Source: Morella rubra
Lineage: Eukaryota; Streptophyta; Magnoliopsida; Fagales; Myricaceae
Length of the DNA: 64,000 nucleotides
NCBI GenBank assembly: GCA_003952965.2
Contig: CM025854.1
Coordinates: 16,774,039-16,838,038, forward strand
Direction: 5' to 3'
This document shows, piece after piece, positions 1 through 12,334 of the stretch (position 1 is its first letter; every line of letters starts with the position of its first letter). The position numbers and the translations under genes are program-made. Under the pieces are notes generated by a model. It made no database searches, was not told the origin of the DNA, and saw only the letters and a program-made list of their open reading frames with translations.

Positions 1-234
1 TACAATAAAAGCAAACCACAATCGTTTCATGGTGTGAGAAATATTTAGATAGACCTTAGAGTCTTCACATAACGTAATGTAAGAGGAGGCTTCTTCTTCT
101 ATTAATTATTTGCAGCTGATATAAATGGATCTGTTTATAGGCTTTTAGGCTCTCATATGACTGACTCAAATTAAATAATCTCATCATTCTTCAGAATGCG
201 AGATAGATATGGATTGCAGGTTTTAAGTCTAATA

Positions 235-760
235 AAATTAGGGGGTATATATTTATTTGGTCCTTGGGTTTTGAGCCATTTTAATAAATAGTTTTTAGAT
301 TTTCAAATTAATCATAAAGGTCTTTGAGTTTGCAATTTTTATTAAACAAGTTCTTTCGTTAAACTTTTATCAATAAAGTTAACGATTTATATGCCAGCTC
401 CAATATATATCAACAAAAACTAGAATCATGTGACTTGTAATTTTTGTAAGGTTTTTTTTTCATAATTTTTTGTTTTTAAATAATAAAACAAAGTAAATTA
501 TTTAAACTATTAAAAAAATTTAAAAAAAAACTTTAAAAAATTATAAGTCACATTATTTTAGTTTTTGGATGACACTTGTGAACTTATGATTGGAGTTGAT
601 GCGTGAATCATTAATTTTAAGAATGAAATTTTAAAAGAATGACTTCTTTGACAAAAATTATAAACTCAAGGACCCCTGCAATCAAGTTAAAAACCGAATA
701 ACTATTTGTTAAAATTGGTCAAAACCTAGGAATGAAATTAGTATTTAACCTTAAAATTAG
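235..760. repeat. Foldback MITE-like element (about 525 bp)
   Basis: The left part (about 255-350: TTTGGTCCTTGGGTTTTGAG, then AATAAATAGTTTTTAGATTTTC) returns inverted on the right (about 650-758), where the reverse strand reads TTTCATTCCTAGGTTTTGAC, then AACAAATAGTTATTCGGTTTT. The arms are about 100 bp and diverged, the loop is AT-rich, and there is no coding capacity. The outer ends resemble AGGTTAAATACTAATTT, a common style of plant Mutator-like termini. No clear target-site duplication is visible, so the superfamily is inferred. Confidence 0.6.
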
Positions 761-859
761 TGATATTATGTTTTTAATGAAGTGAGGCTTATTATTAATT
801 GATGAAGCTCGCACTTAGTTTCCATTCAACGAACCAATTTATTTGGTCCATCCAAAATT

Positions 860-1335
860 TTGTCCTAATTAAATAACTATAAAATAATCCCTCTCCCTCT
901 CAAATCATTTCTTTCTATTATAATAAATATAAAAAATTCATTCAAATTATCTCTCTCCTAACTTTTTCACCAACTCTTATAAGTCAAAATTATCAAAATT
1001 TTGACATGCAAACACCTATCCATTTGCTTAATTCTATCTCAACCTAAAATCCAGCACAATTCACTGCCTTTATCCCATTCGTCCTTATATTGAATAAAAA
1101 AATGTAAAATCATAGTTATATATATTTATATTATTAAAATAATAAAATATCTCTCAAGCACTATTATTTGTGAGCTAAAATTTTAGCATAATAAAATAAT
1201 TTAAAATAATCTCTTTCCCGATCAAATTATTTTTTTCTATAATAATAAATATAAAAAATTTATTCTAATAATCTTTTTTTCACTTTTTCATCAACTCCGA
1301 CAAACTAAAATTTTAATTTACAAATACCATTATGA
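860..1335. repeat. Two related AT-rich repeat units
   Basis: Positions 860-1005 and 1185-1330 resemble one another: TAAAATAATC, a run containing TATTATAATAAATATAAAAA, then CTTTTTCACCAACTC or CTTTTTCATCAACTC, then CAAA-rich ends. Similar text appears inverted around 3130-3240 and 9650-9830, so this looks like a dispersed family of AT-rich non-autonomous elements. There is no coding capacity, and the boundaries are approximate. Confidence 0.4.
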
Positions 1336-1339
1336 AATT

Positions 1340-2062
1340 TGAAATTCGGCCGAGTAGATGAAGCATATACTTACTAGTCGAGTGACTTTTACAAAAAATA
1401 GCAATTTAATTTTACTCGATCTATATATTATAATCACTTGTCATGGGTCAGACAAGAAGGGGAGGCTCCACCCTGCAAAGATGTTGGAGGGGACCCTCTC
1501 CTCCCTCTAAGGGTGGCAGTATCAGACATGGACGGTCGCCAAACACCTCTTTCTTTTTATATATGTTCTTTATGTTTTCATCTAATTCTTTGTTTTTCTC
1601 TATTTCTTCTTTAATTGTTACCTCCCATCCTCCAACTCTCGATCTCAACAGTTTGACGTGACAGGTCTGGCATGATATATCCTTTTTTTTTTTTGGTCTG
1701 AATTGGCATTAATATATCAGTACGTCTGTAACATACTACGAACAATCCACAGTTAAGAAACCCGATACTTATTTGAAATAATGAAGACAAATCATATACA
1801 TATATATAGGGATGAAAATGAGTTTTTATCACCAAAAAAATTACCAGATCAGAGCATCTCTTCCACATTCTTTTTTCGTTTCTTATTGGTCAAAAAAACT
1901 GGTGTTGTTTCCACATGAATAAGTACACACGAACTAGTTCTTTTTTTTTCCTCTCTGTTAAAGTTTCCTACATGCCAAAATGGAAGAAAAAGTCCGAGCT
2001 TCAGCAGTTTTTTTTTGGAAGCAACCCAACAAAGAAAAAGTTCCTTTATCTGTATGCATCCT
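1340..2062. other. Intergenic, downstream of GH3.10
   Basis: No gene is recognisable. The short open frames on both strands have low-complexity or incoherent translations. The part next to 2062 should hold the 3' UTR of the minus-strand GH3 gene. Confidence 0.5.
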
Positions 2063-5000
2063 TCAACAACCATAGGCTGTGCTATGGAACCTTTTAATGG
2101 TGCATGCATCAAGAATTCTCAGCAGGACCTGGTTGCTGGTGCACCTAGGGGTCTTGAATTGGCTCATTGCGGCTCCATTGCCTATGAAATAATCCAAAAT
2201 CCTCTTGAATGTCCCTCTCTCCACGATGCAGAGCTCCAGTGGGCCAATTGAATTTGTTTTCCTGGAAACAACATAGCCATGATCGACGAAAGATGCATCC
2301 ATCTCACGGCAACACTCGCCAAGAATTCTCTCCTCCACTTCCCCCTTAATCTCCCAGTAGATTACGTAGTGACCGGGTTGGTTAGCTACATAAGCATGGC
2401 TAGTAAAATCAAGCAGCTCGGCTCCAGCTTCAGTCAGCAGCTGAGACCCCCTCTCCACAACTGATTGGAGGTCCTTTTCAGTATTTTTGTCAATATTTAC
2501 TGTTAAAATTAGCTTTCTCCTGCAGATGAAGCTCAGTTTAGGAGTCCCCCTGTGAAAACCAGCTACTTCCACCACATCCCCCAACCGGTATCTGTAAAGT
2601 CCTGTAATGATGACAGTGTCAGTGGCATCCAGGTACGAATCAAAAGCGGCCCCGGTCCCCTAGTGTTCAGGCCAGAAAAACGTCAAATTGTCCACGTTGT
2701 GTTCAAAATTAAAATAATAATAATTAATTAATTCAAAAGTTTAAAATTGGATCTTTTGTTGCTTTTTCACTTCCAAAATTACGAAGATTAATTTTGGTAT
2801 TGACCCCCCAAGAAAATGGTGGTATCTATCACTCAAACATTAAAATACACAGAGTGATGCAAAGGATTAAAAAAAAAAAGAACAGAAACCCAAGAATGTC
2901 ACCGCACAAGCCGTGCTAGCATGTTCAGCGAGCAAAAAATTATTCTGATGATAATAAGGTTGGAAGTAATCCACGTACCCCTGAAATGATGGGATGTTTT
3001 GTGCCAAAAATTCTTCAAAATTTATACAAAATTTGACAGATGTGTGAATATTTAAATAGATTAAAATTTATTAATTTTTATAAAATGTTGGTAAAAAGTT
3101 TTAAAAATATTAAATTGTAAATTAATTTTTATTAAAGTATGTAAAAAGAGACCGAGAGATGATTTGATAAAAAATTTTAATAAAAAATATTAAAATTTAG
3201 TGAAAATTTAAAAAAGAAGAGAGATAACATTTTATTGAATTTTTTTAATTGTATTAAAATTTATGTGAAAAGTTACGAATTTCTAGGGTGAATTTTTTGA
3301 TAATTTGAATATTGTTTGTGAATTTTTTTATTTTTATAAAATCTACAATACCTTTATTAATTTTTTAAAAACCATCCAAACAGAACCTAAATATTCAGCT
3401 AAAAAAAGGGTAAATTTTTTGGATGGCCGAACATCGCCTTGACTCAAAAGTGGCTTTCCTACATCGAACTGGTGAATCACCATCCATGTCAAATCAGGAC
3501 TTAGTTTGTTGTACCAAAATATAGCAAGTGTGGGCAAGCATATCTAATCCACTGCGTACGGTGAGGATTATCGTGTCTGGGAACTTCCAACTTTACCGAT
3601 GGAAACGTGAGTGTCATGTCCTGATGACATGGCTGAAAAAGATGTTATAGGATCCAGCAATTAGGTATCTCATAACTGGAGACACCGGAAAGATCATATA
3701 GAACATGGCGATCTAAATAGTTTGCGACTTGCTTGGATTCTATGCCGAAATAGTATTCAGATTATGTGGAAGAAAAGACCAGAAAGGCTTACCAGTAAAA
3801 GTTGTAACAATCACCTCATACTCCTGTCCAACCTTGACTTGGGAGAGGGGAACTGGTTCACCTTCTAGCAAGTCATCAATGGCTGAAATGCAACCTGGCT
3901 TCTGTCTGTAAAGTGGTAAGAACTCGAAGTAAGAGAAAGTGGGTATTACAGCGAATGTGACATTCTCTGCGGGTAAAGAGGGATCCACATTCACACCAAT
4001 CCAGCTCTCAGTTGACCCGTAGTCAGCACTCACAAGTGGCAAGTCTCCAGCATAATGCCTTAGTTTTTTGAAGTACGGCTGCATTGACCCTGTCATTATA
4101 GAATAGACATACTTAGCATTTGGCCAAAGCTTCGGAATTAGACCAGACCAATTCAAATTTTGTAACTCCTCGCAACACCCTTGGACTTTTGATGCCAGAC
4201 ATGGGTTCGGCGAGATGATTTCCAAGACAGCTTTCCGAATTTTTGGCAAGTCGATTCTAGAACTAAGAGTGCCTTCGGTGATGTCATTGCATATCTCTTT
4301 CCAGTGCTCTTCGAAAGCTCTAAATGCCTGCACTATGCTATATGCAAAGGCAGAAGTTATGAACTCCACTTCACTAGAATAGAAAAGGCCAAGTAGGAGA
4401 TGGCAGTAGGTGGATTGCTTGTAGTCTCCACTTGAAATTACTTCTTCCGGGCTGCAAGTAAATGACTTCGTCATTTCCTGTTTGATCTTGAACTCTTCGC
4501 TGGCATAGTAGTGAGTGGTGGCTGTTCCTGCTGTTAACCCGCCCTTTGTTTTGAACTGTTTGCTGCTGTAAATGAATTCCAGGATCCTTCCTCCTTCCCT
4601 TATTGGAAACACCCTAGAACCAACCAAAAAAAGAAGCAAAGATGCTTAGATAAAGGGATCGGAGTAATTGAGAAAGTCAGTTCATGAAGAAGAGAAATGA
4701 TGTTAAACCTTGCTCTGTAAGCTGCTGCCAACCTAAAAATCTGAAGAGTGGTCTGGGCGCTGTGGCGTGTAAAGGGGACATACTTTTGTCTCCCTTCTGT
4801 TGTTCCAGAACTACAGAAGTAACAGAACCATGACAATGAACAGCCTTGATTTACTCAGGAGTGGAAACATAGAATAATTTGTACGGGATGTGGGAATATA
4901 ATAGAACTTCTTTGCAAAAGTGGAAACCAAAAGCTAGTCGCTATGGTTCAAATGTAAGTGATAGAACATCAATAATATATGGAGCAACTGTGATCAACTC

Positions 5001-5464
5001 CATAAAAACTGAAGAGCGAACAAAAAGTTAGAGCTAGCCAAAAAGAGTATACCCTTAATTCTGCAATTCCATGCCTTTCCTCACATACAAATTCTGAAAA
5101 CAAGCAGGACCAATAAATAAATGAAAAGGGTCTACCTTAAGGAGAGAGTTGTTATAGGTTGTTGAGTGAGTAAAGGACCCGTATCCCCGTCTGCAATTCT
5201 TTGAATGTATGGTTCAAAATCTGCATGCGAGGCAACCGGCACCGTGGATATGAAAAGTGATTCCAATGCACGTGCATCTATTTCTTGGATGTTATTACCC
5301 ACCAACCATTTTTCGAGATATTCCACACCGTAGTTCAGCTCAAGAATCCGGCGAAGAGTCTGGGTCTGAACATGTACGGCGTTCTCGGAGACGTTCTCGA
5401 ACCAGTCGATGATGTCATTGTCGTAGTTCGCCTGGCTTTGCTTCTCACTTACAGCTGTTTCCAT
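2063..5464 (-). CDS. GH3.10: GH3.10/DFL2-type acyl-acid-amido synthetase
   Basis: GH3 enzymes adenylate a hormone acid and join it to an amino acid in the cytosol. Four exons join cleanly at GT-AG sites: 5464-5136, 4810-4709, 4613-3793 and 2601-2063 (intron phases 2, 2, 1), giving 596 residues, normal for the family. The three ATP/AMP-binding motifs are intact: SSGTTEG at residues 110-116, YGSTES at 342-347 and YRYRLGD at 420-426. Exon 1 (HADFEPYIQRIADGDTGPLL) and the C-terminus (NSIGPLEL, FKTPRCT) fit the GH3.10/DFL2 branch better than JAR1 or the auxin-conjugating group. Arabidopsis DFL2 was described through red-light hypocotyl growth, and later work links GH3.10 to jasmonate conjugation. 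The substrate cannot be read from this sequence. Intron 3 (3792-2602) is long and AT-rich. The start is the first in-frame ATG of exon 1, and no lesion is seen. Confidence 0.95.
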
Positions 5465-5616
5465 GAAAGGGCTTCTGCAACAGCACTGCCAGAAAAGAGG
5501 AGATAAAAGAAATTAGCGGGGGTCCCCGTCTCTGCGTGATATACAGAGGATAGGGGAGAACAAGGGAGCCCACGAATTGATCTATGCTAGCTAGTATGCT
5601 TCTCTTGGGTTCTGGT

Positions 5617-5731
5617 TGTCTCCAGAGTTTTGTCGTTCGTCCGAAAGCTAAAGCCTTGTAACATTTGTTCAGACTTCAGAAGCCTAGTGTGATTGTACGA
5701 CAGTATGTAGACCACAAGAAAATATATATAT
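5617..5731 (-). promoter_or_regulatory. Candidate GH3.10 promoter elements
   Basis: Upstream of the GH3.10 start, the minus strand reads TATATATATT at 5731-5722, a possible TATA box about 260 bp before the ATG. An auxin-response-type hexamer TGTCTC lies on the plus strand at 5617-5622, between that box and the ATG, so it would fall in the leader. A single hexamer is weak evidence, and both assignments rest on motif and position only. Confidence 0.3.
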
Positions 5732-5739
5732 CTCGTTCA

Positions 5740-7080
5740 GACAACGATATTTGGCCTATTATCTATATGTATCGTGCACAGAATTTTGAATTGAAAATTT
5801 TTTCATAATGCAATCAGTTCTCGAGGGAAGTGGGAAAGATAGAGATAAGGAGATGCCTCTGTGGAAAGACACGTCGTCGACGAATCTGGCCCGCAGGGGA
5901 CAGAAACCAGTGCCTTGACAGCTTAGCACCACGCCATTTCACCTTCCATAGATAAATATATAGAGCCATAGCGGTCGACTAATGTGGTCCGCAGGGTCCC
6001 AAAACCATATGAAAATTACACGCTTTAATTTCATGTCACCGTGTCTGTCCGTTCTATTAATTATTGAGTTGCCAGTTTTTACTTTCAATGGAATGACCAT
6101 CGGTTGCCCAGGCACGTAGCTAGCTAGTATTGTCTCATGACAATATGTCACCTTCCGATTAATTTTGTTTACTACGTTGGACATATATTCCATGGTTGCA
6201 TGTTATTACAGTCCAATATAGTTGAATGTCATTGGTATAGACTCATATTAAAAGAAAAAAGAAGAAGAAGAAGAAAGAGTCTACTTCATAATCAATTAAT
6301 ATATTATTTCCTAATATATCATTCGCTAGAATTACCATTAGTATGTAGGACTAAGACATATATACTACTTGTTATCATCATTTGTGGAATATTTGAGAGA
6401 TCGATTTAATCCAATAATTCCAATAAATATATACATCATTGAGTAGATACTGTTCATTACAAACTACGAGAGTGGTAACCCAATTGATTTGAGTGTCTGA
6501 AAATAAGAACACCCAAGAGCGTGTGTAGGGATAGAAGGTCTAAGAATCGAACTCCTCTCCCCCGCCTCTAAAATCAATTGCACTCTTGTAAAGCTGTAGT
6601 TAAGGTTTCTCTTTCTAGGAGGGTAGCTATGGCTCAAATTGGACATGATGCAGTGGGTTAAAATTTCTATGGTCACATTTAAAAAGTGTAGCTAGGCTAC
6701 GTTGATCGCTTCCTTCCACCCTTTTATTTAGATTAAAAAGTAATTCAACCCATTTTACATTTAGAATGATTTATGTCACTCTCTCATTTAGGGATTTCTC
6801 TAATAGGTGATGGCCAACTGAATATAACAGACTTAACCCTGCATGAGACATAATCCTTTCTCTTCATTTACTAATAAAATTGTACAATGAACATATTGTA
6901 AACATTTGAGATTATTCTGAACTATATTCCAGTAATCACTAGAATAGAGCACTGAAAATCAAAAACAAAAGGCCTTATCCAAAACCTAAATAAAATTACC
7001 CTAATGAGGATTATTTCTCATGTATTGTAGAATAGGACAAAACTAGGCTAAAGATAAGAGTTTGGATTAAAAAGAAGAGA
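5740..7080. other. Intergenic, upstream of GH3.10
   Basis: The stretch is AT-rich with no recognisable gene or long repeat. Short open frames at 5939-6193, 6137-6409 and 6464-6676 overlap one another on opposite strands and resemble no known protein. Confidence 0.5.
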
Positions 7081-7290
7081 TAAATACCAAGTTCGTCCAT
7101 ATTATTTGAGTGCAAATTAAATAAGCCTTTAAACTTTAAAACTCATCAAATTAGTATTTGAGGTTTAAAATTCTTCAAATTTGAATCGCAGAGAGACATG
7201 GATTTTAAACTCCATGTACTAATTTGATAGATTTTAAAGTTTAAAGATTTTTTATTTTCACGCAACTACAAGAACCAACTTTGTATTTAT
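7081..7290. repeat. Short foldback element (about 210 bp)
   Basis: The left arm contains AAATACCAAGTTCGTCC and TAAACTTTAAAACTCATCAA. The right arm, read in reverse, contains AAATACAAAGTTGGTTC and TAAACTTTAAAATCTATCAA. Arms of about 75 bp flank a short loop. It is a non-coding MITE-type foldback. Confidence 0.6.
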
Positions 7291-8578
7291 TCTTTAAAAA
7301 TATAAGAAGGATGGAGACAAAAGATTGAGAGGAAGCCGATATTTGTAATTAGCTTAACATAAAGACACGAGGAAAGTTAGAAAAACAAAAAGAATATTTG
7401 TTTAGGAAAAGAAAATACAGAGCGAAAACGTACATTGAAGTAATTGTATGGTACGTAGCAAAGATTCTCCCACTTGACACGACCATTAAGAGGAGTATTC
7501 ATAGTTGTCTGGGAACTATACACCGTAGAATTTCTAACGAAGAGAGTGAGACGTATTGTCGGATACGAGACATGCATAAACGTCCAATTCTTACAAGACT
7601 AGCCGTATGTAACCCTTGACAATATTGTTAATTGCAGAGTATATTGAAATCAAAATATAGATTACTTGATTCGTAACTAATTGGTTACTTAAACCCTCCA
7701 AATCCTTTGTCTATAAAACAAAGAATCTTAGAGCCATTTTATTACATTCACAACAAATAAAGCAGGTAATTGCATTCATCATCAATCATTTTATTAGTCA
7801 TTTTAAGGCGTTTTTAAGCATAGACAGTCTAGGCAGTTGTCTAAGACTCCAACTTCCTATTTTGCTTAATATTTAATAGGCTCCTAATTTATGTTCAGTA
7901 TTTTAACTTAATAAAAGAAAAAATAGATCTCAAAATCTTCTTTAAACCTTTTGAAATTCCCATTGGATGCAAATAAACTCATAATTCAAAATTTCGAAGA
8001 CATTTCTAACTTTTCTTCCTTTAACCCTACTTTCACTGTTCTTTTTACTAACTTTTCCTTATTTTTCTATTTTGAATGTCTTATATTCCTCCCTTTTTTT
8101 ATAGCTAACTTCTAAACTGTTGATTCAAAATATCATACTTTCACTTTTTCTTCGCCAACTTTTTATTATTTCTCCAGACTCATAGGTGTCATAATTCTAG
8201 CCTTTCAACTTTTAAACTATACATTTTAGTTTTATACTTATATTTTATAATTGTTGAAGTGATTATTATTATTTTATCAGAAGAAAATTGAGAATTTGAG
8301 ATTAATAAAAATACATAATCTGAATATGAAAAGCTAAAAACAAAATAAAAACTGAAAAATTAATTCAATCTTAAAAAGTAGCTCTTTCTTAAATACAAAA
8401 TTTTGATAAGTAACTTTGTATCTCATAAAGTAAAAAGAATAATTTTTAACTATCATCATTGATATTTTATATTTTAATTTATAATTTATTACAAAATACC
8501 TCTTTATATGATTTCTCTTAAGCTCCAGTTATCTGAGAGACCACCTAATTAAAATACACGAACAGTCGAGTAAGATAT
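7291..8578. other. Intergenic, nothing recognised
   Basis: AT-rich sequence with no supported gene. A short phrase near 7825-7880 (GGCAGTTGTCTAAGACTCC, then a stretch rich in TTAATA) resembles one near 63200 (GGCAATTGCCTAAGACCTCC), so both are probably relics of one dispersed repeat. Confidence 0.4.
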
Positions 8579-8773
8579 AGGGAGCGTTTGTTTATCGAAA
8601 TTTTAGAGAATATTTTTAAAATTTTGGAAATTTTTTGAATGTCGAAATTTATTGGAGTTTGTGAAAAGTGTGAAGTGTATGTGTAAAAGTGTGAAATTTA
8701 TTAGAATTTGTTAATTATGTTTGGTGTCGTGAAAATTTTAGACTTTTAAAAAAATTGGGCAAACAAACACCCC
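8579..8773. repeat. MITE family A, copy 1
   Basis: The left end TAGGGAGCGTTTGTTTATCG is mirrored by the reverse of the right end, TAGGGGTGTTTGTTTGCCC. The interior has the family hallmarks AAATTTTAGAGAATATTTTT and TTTATTGGAGTTTGTGAAAA. Flanking TATA on both sides could be a short TA-type target duplication. There is no coding capacity. Confidence 0.6.
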
Positions 8774-9308
8774 TATATACTCACCAGCCATTGAAATCTG
8801 CACCCATTCCCCCCTCTCTTGTCAAGCATCTTTTTAGCTTTTTGCTTAGGTAGCACCAACCCATGGCATACGTGTAGGGTCTGATTCATTGTAACTAATC
8901 TATTGTCGCGATCTCTTGATGGTTTACAGAGAATTAACGCGTTCAGTATACTATAATCATGAATTCCACGAGCCGATCCATCGAGGTGTAGTACTAGTCT
9001 TTAAACACCACGAAAATACCAAACAAATCCGTCTAGATCTTGTAGGGTCTTAACTCGATCGTTTTGTCAATTGGTTTGTAAAAGAAGTACTCTTGGGAAG
9101 CTGGATCATTCTACCGCGTACACAAGCTTAGAATTACTTCTTATTTTGACGCCCCTCAGGAAACGATTGATAAAATTAAATGAAATATCTATACGTACAC
9201 GTAACACAATGAATATTTATGAGATGAGACGTCGCACAGCAATCATTCATTGGCTGTCTCGGTCGGTGCTGTAATTCGTTAACACAAATTTATTGCGCTG
9301 CGCTATAA

Positions 9309-9499
9309 ACGTTTGTTTGCCGAATTTTTTTAGGTTTAAAATTTCTACGCATCAAACAAATTTCATAAATTTCAATAAAATTTACATTTTTACACATATA
9401 TTTCACACTTTTTATAAATTTCAATAAATTTTAACATTTAAAAAATTCTCAAATTTTAAGAATATTCTTTAAAATTTCAGTAAACAAACACTCTCAAAA
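9309..9499. repeat. MITE family A, copy 2 (inverted orientation)
   Basis: It opens with CGTTTGTTTGCCGAATTTTT and ends AGTAAACAAACACTCTC. The interior CATAAATTTCAATAAAATTT and AAGAATATTCTTTAAAATTT is the reverse of the copy at 8579-8773. Confidence 0.6.
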
Positions 9500-9529
9500 T
9501 ATCATTATATTCAAGGATTTTCGCTTAGA

Positions 9530-9900
9530 TGTCTTTTGCAAAATTCTAATTATGCATTTACTCAAAAAAAAAATCTAATTATGTGAAATATTTAAAAAAT
9601 GCCGCAAATTTTTTAAAAAAAAATTAGAATTTTATTGAATTTTGTAAGAAAGTAATTAATAAAATAGAATTTTATAAAATTTAGTATAAAAGTAAGGGAA
9701 AAGTAATAGAATTTTATGGAAATTAGTGAAAAGGTTAAGAAATAGATAATTTGAGTAAATTTTTTATATTTATTATAATAAAAATAAATGATATGATAGA
9801 CAAGAAAGAAATTATTTTAAAATTATTTTGTTTGATAAAATTTTTTAATTAATTATGTTTGAAAATTAAAATTTTTTAAGATAATTTGCTTTTGCAAACG
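9530..9900. repeat. AT-rich non-autonomous element, unclassified
   Basis: A sequence of very low complexity with internal TTTTATATTTATTATAATAA and AGTAATAGAATTTTATGGAA. It resembles the elements at 860-1335 and 14674-14867. The ends are not defined. Confidence 0.35.
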
Positions 9901-9963
9901 CATCCTTAGCATCCACATGTATGTATTTAGATATTACTAACCACCGTACGTGGGTGTATGATT

Positions 9964-10135
9964 TGGGGTATTTGTTTATTAAAATTTTAGGAAATATTCT
10001 TGAAATTTTATAAATCTTTACTTTATTGAGATTTATTGAGGTTTGTGAAAGATAAAGTATATATGTATAAAAGTTAAAAATTTTAAAATGTGTTTATTTT
10101 GTTGAAATTTTTCGTGTCTTAAATATTAGGGAAAT
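9964..10135. repeat. MITE family A fragment
   Basis: It begins GGGGTATTTGTTTATTAAAA, followed by TTTAGGAAATATTCTTGAAA and TTTATTGAGATTTATTGAGG, matching family A. The right terminus is degraded. Confidence 0.45.
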
Positions 10136-10559
10136 CACAAGCATTTCAAAGATTGCGAAAGATAATATAAGATAAAAATACGTCTCATAACTTCGTTTTT
10201 GCCTAAGGCCAAATAAAAAGTAATTAAGGACGAACAATTTGGCAGACAGAATGACGAACCGAAAGACCAGTGAGCCTAGAGAACAAGAATATCGTACGAT
10301 CTTGAAGTCAAATCCCACACCGACGCCTAGAAAGAAAAAAAAAATCCCACACCGACAAACAAAAAAGAAAAAAAAGCGACCACATTTATGATGTAAATGA
10401 CTGGGATGCAGCAACTTTAAGAAGAGGAAACCACTGAAGTTTGTCACTACATGCACGTGGTTTCGTTTTGCATCTCAATGATTATTCGCTTAAGAGTCAT
10501 AGGTGCTATATATAATAAATAGCACATGACTTTGGAAATAAAATTTTAAGTATAAAAAT

Positions 10560-10860
10560 CAGTGAAAAAATAAGAAAATAAAATAAAAAATTTGTAAAAA
10601 AGTGAAAAAGATTATAATTATGTTTGGTTAATTTTTAAAAAAATTTCAAAAATTTTTCATAATCATTTTTTCATCGATTCTAATATTTTTTTATAAATTT
10701 CAATAATTTTTTACAAACTCCAATAACTTTTAACACATTTTTTAAAAATTCTAATTACTTTTAACAAAATTTTTTGTCAATTCTAAGAGAATCTATATTA
10801 TCTCTAACAAAAACAAACACAAAAAATATTTTTAAAACCAAACCAAACATAAACATAAAT
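10560..10860. repeat. AT-rich MITE-like segment
   Basis: TTATGTTTGGTTAATTTTT near 10617 faces an A-rich right side ending AAACCAAACCAAACATAAAC. Internal motifs TTTCAATAATTTTTTACAAA and CTCCAATAACTTTTAACACA recur. It is similar in style to the element at 44660-45008. Confidence 0.35.
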
Positions 10861-10899
10861 TTTTAATAATGATGATAAAAATTTATAAAGTTAAAATTT

Positions 10900-11700
10900 T
10901 AAAAACAAACCTATGATTAGCCTTTTAGATACCAACACCCTGTGAGCCACTGTCATTTGCTATAGTAGTTTACATGCTCAAACCATGACTACATGGAAAA
11001 GTACTTGGGTAGACGTGGAATTGTACTTGGGTCCAAAACGTTCTTAAACTCCAATTAGCTGTGTTTTTTTAAGCAAAGCCAAAAGGAGAAAGAGTCTGCA
11101 ATTAATGCGACAAAACTTAGAACAGTAAATGTAAGAACCAATAAAAAGACTCCAACCTAGTAAAAACAAACGATAGTTTTTTGTTGAAGCGACGTGTAAT
11201 TTGTGACACAGGCCAGTAGCCGGACTTCAATTGCGAATCCGAAATGCAGATAAGTCACTCCGGAGGAATCAAAATTGACAAAGACGTGGCACGATAACAG
11301 CGTGTAGCTGGACAATCGAGTCGACCGATTTGCTTCATTCAATCTCCAAACTGACAATTCTGGAGGAACAGGACTAAAATGTAGCTAATCTGGCCTATGT
11401 CAGTACTGACCAAAACAAGAGTAGTATGATTTGTGATGGTAGACCGTTCCCCACCAAACGTACAATGCCCACACATGCTCACCTAAAAGTTCGATCCAAA
11501 CCGTTTGGGTTGGTCATTTGAGGGGGACCATTTGTTTATCGTTCCAACAAAAACATGGTCCATACACTCAGCCTCGTCTCAATTCAACGAGGGACCGCAC
11601 CGCCTTATCCATGTAAATCTCCGGGGGGAAATGGGCCGTCACACGGCCACCTGCATGGGCTATATTTGCCACCGCTACTGTTACTGTAGTCGACAAAGGA
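10900..11700. other. Intergenic, nothing recognised
   Basis: Base composition is closer to average than in the flanking AT-rich elements. The open frames at 11157-11357 (-) and 11505-11744 (+) resemble no protein family I know. Confidence 0.4.
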
Positions 11701-11702
11701 AT

Positions 11703-12332
11703 TTATTGTGCCTTAACGATGCAGTGGCGGTGTCAAATATGTGATTCCGTCAATTTACGGTGACGGTTTTCATCAAACCGTCACCTACACTACCGTTAAC
11801 CTAGTTAAGACCCTTCATTGCCCGACTGCATTATGGTTATTTAGTTTTGAGACATTGGCGGTGTTTAATTTGTGCGATTATGTTTGGTTGGTGTTGTATG
11901 ATTATTTACCTTCCATTATTTGAATATGATAATGTTGGACTTTTTGCTTATTATATTTATTATGATTATTTTTATGATATTATGTTGTATGTATGAATTT
12001 ATTGATATGATTATTGATTGATTTATATTAAATTTATGCTTTATATATATCGGGCTTAATGGTAAAAAAAAAAAAAAAACCCAAGAAAAACAACCCAAAA
12101 CAGTAAAAAAATGAAAAGCCAAACAAAAAACTCATTTTTTTTTTGGCCCAACGGTTATACGGTTTAAGCGTTTACCGTATAACCATTACCGTTAATACCG
12201 TCATCGGTAAGGGCAGTTATTGTGTTTTAGCGGTACAGTGACAGTGTCAATTATGTAATTCCGTCAATTGCGGTGGCGGTGACGGTGACGGTGACGGTTT
12301 TCGCCAAACCGTCACCTACACTACCGTTAACC
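11703..12332. repeat. Pair of about 100-bp direct repeats with hairpins
   Basis: Positions 11703-11801 and 12216-12332 are direct repeats. Each holds GTCAA..TATGTRATTCCGTCAAT, a GGTGACGGTTTT..AAACCGTCACC hairpin, and CTACACTACCGTTAACC. The second copy adds a GGTGAC hexamer iterated at 12273-12297. Between them, ACCGT phrases occur on both strands (12165-12205). The CCGTTAACC and CGGTTTT vocabulary is reminiscent of hAT-type plant elements, but no terminal repeats or target duplication could be fixed. Confidence 0.5.
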
Positions 12333-12334
12333 AC

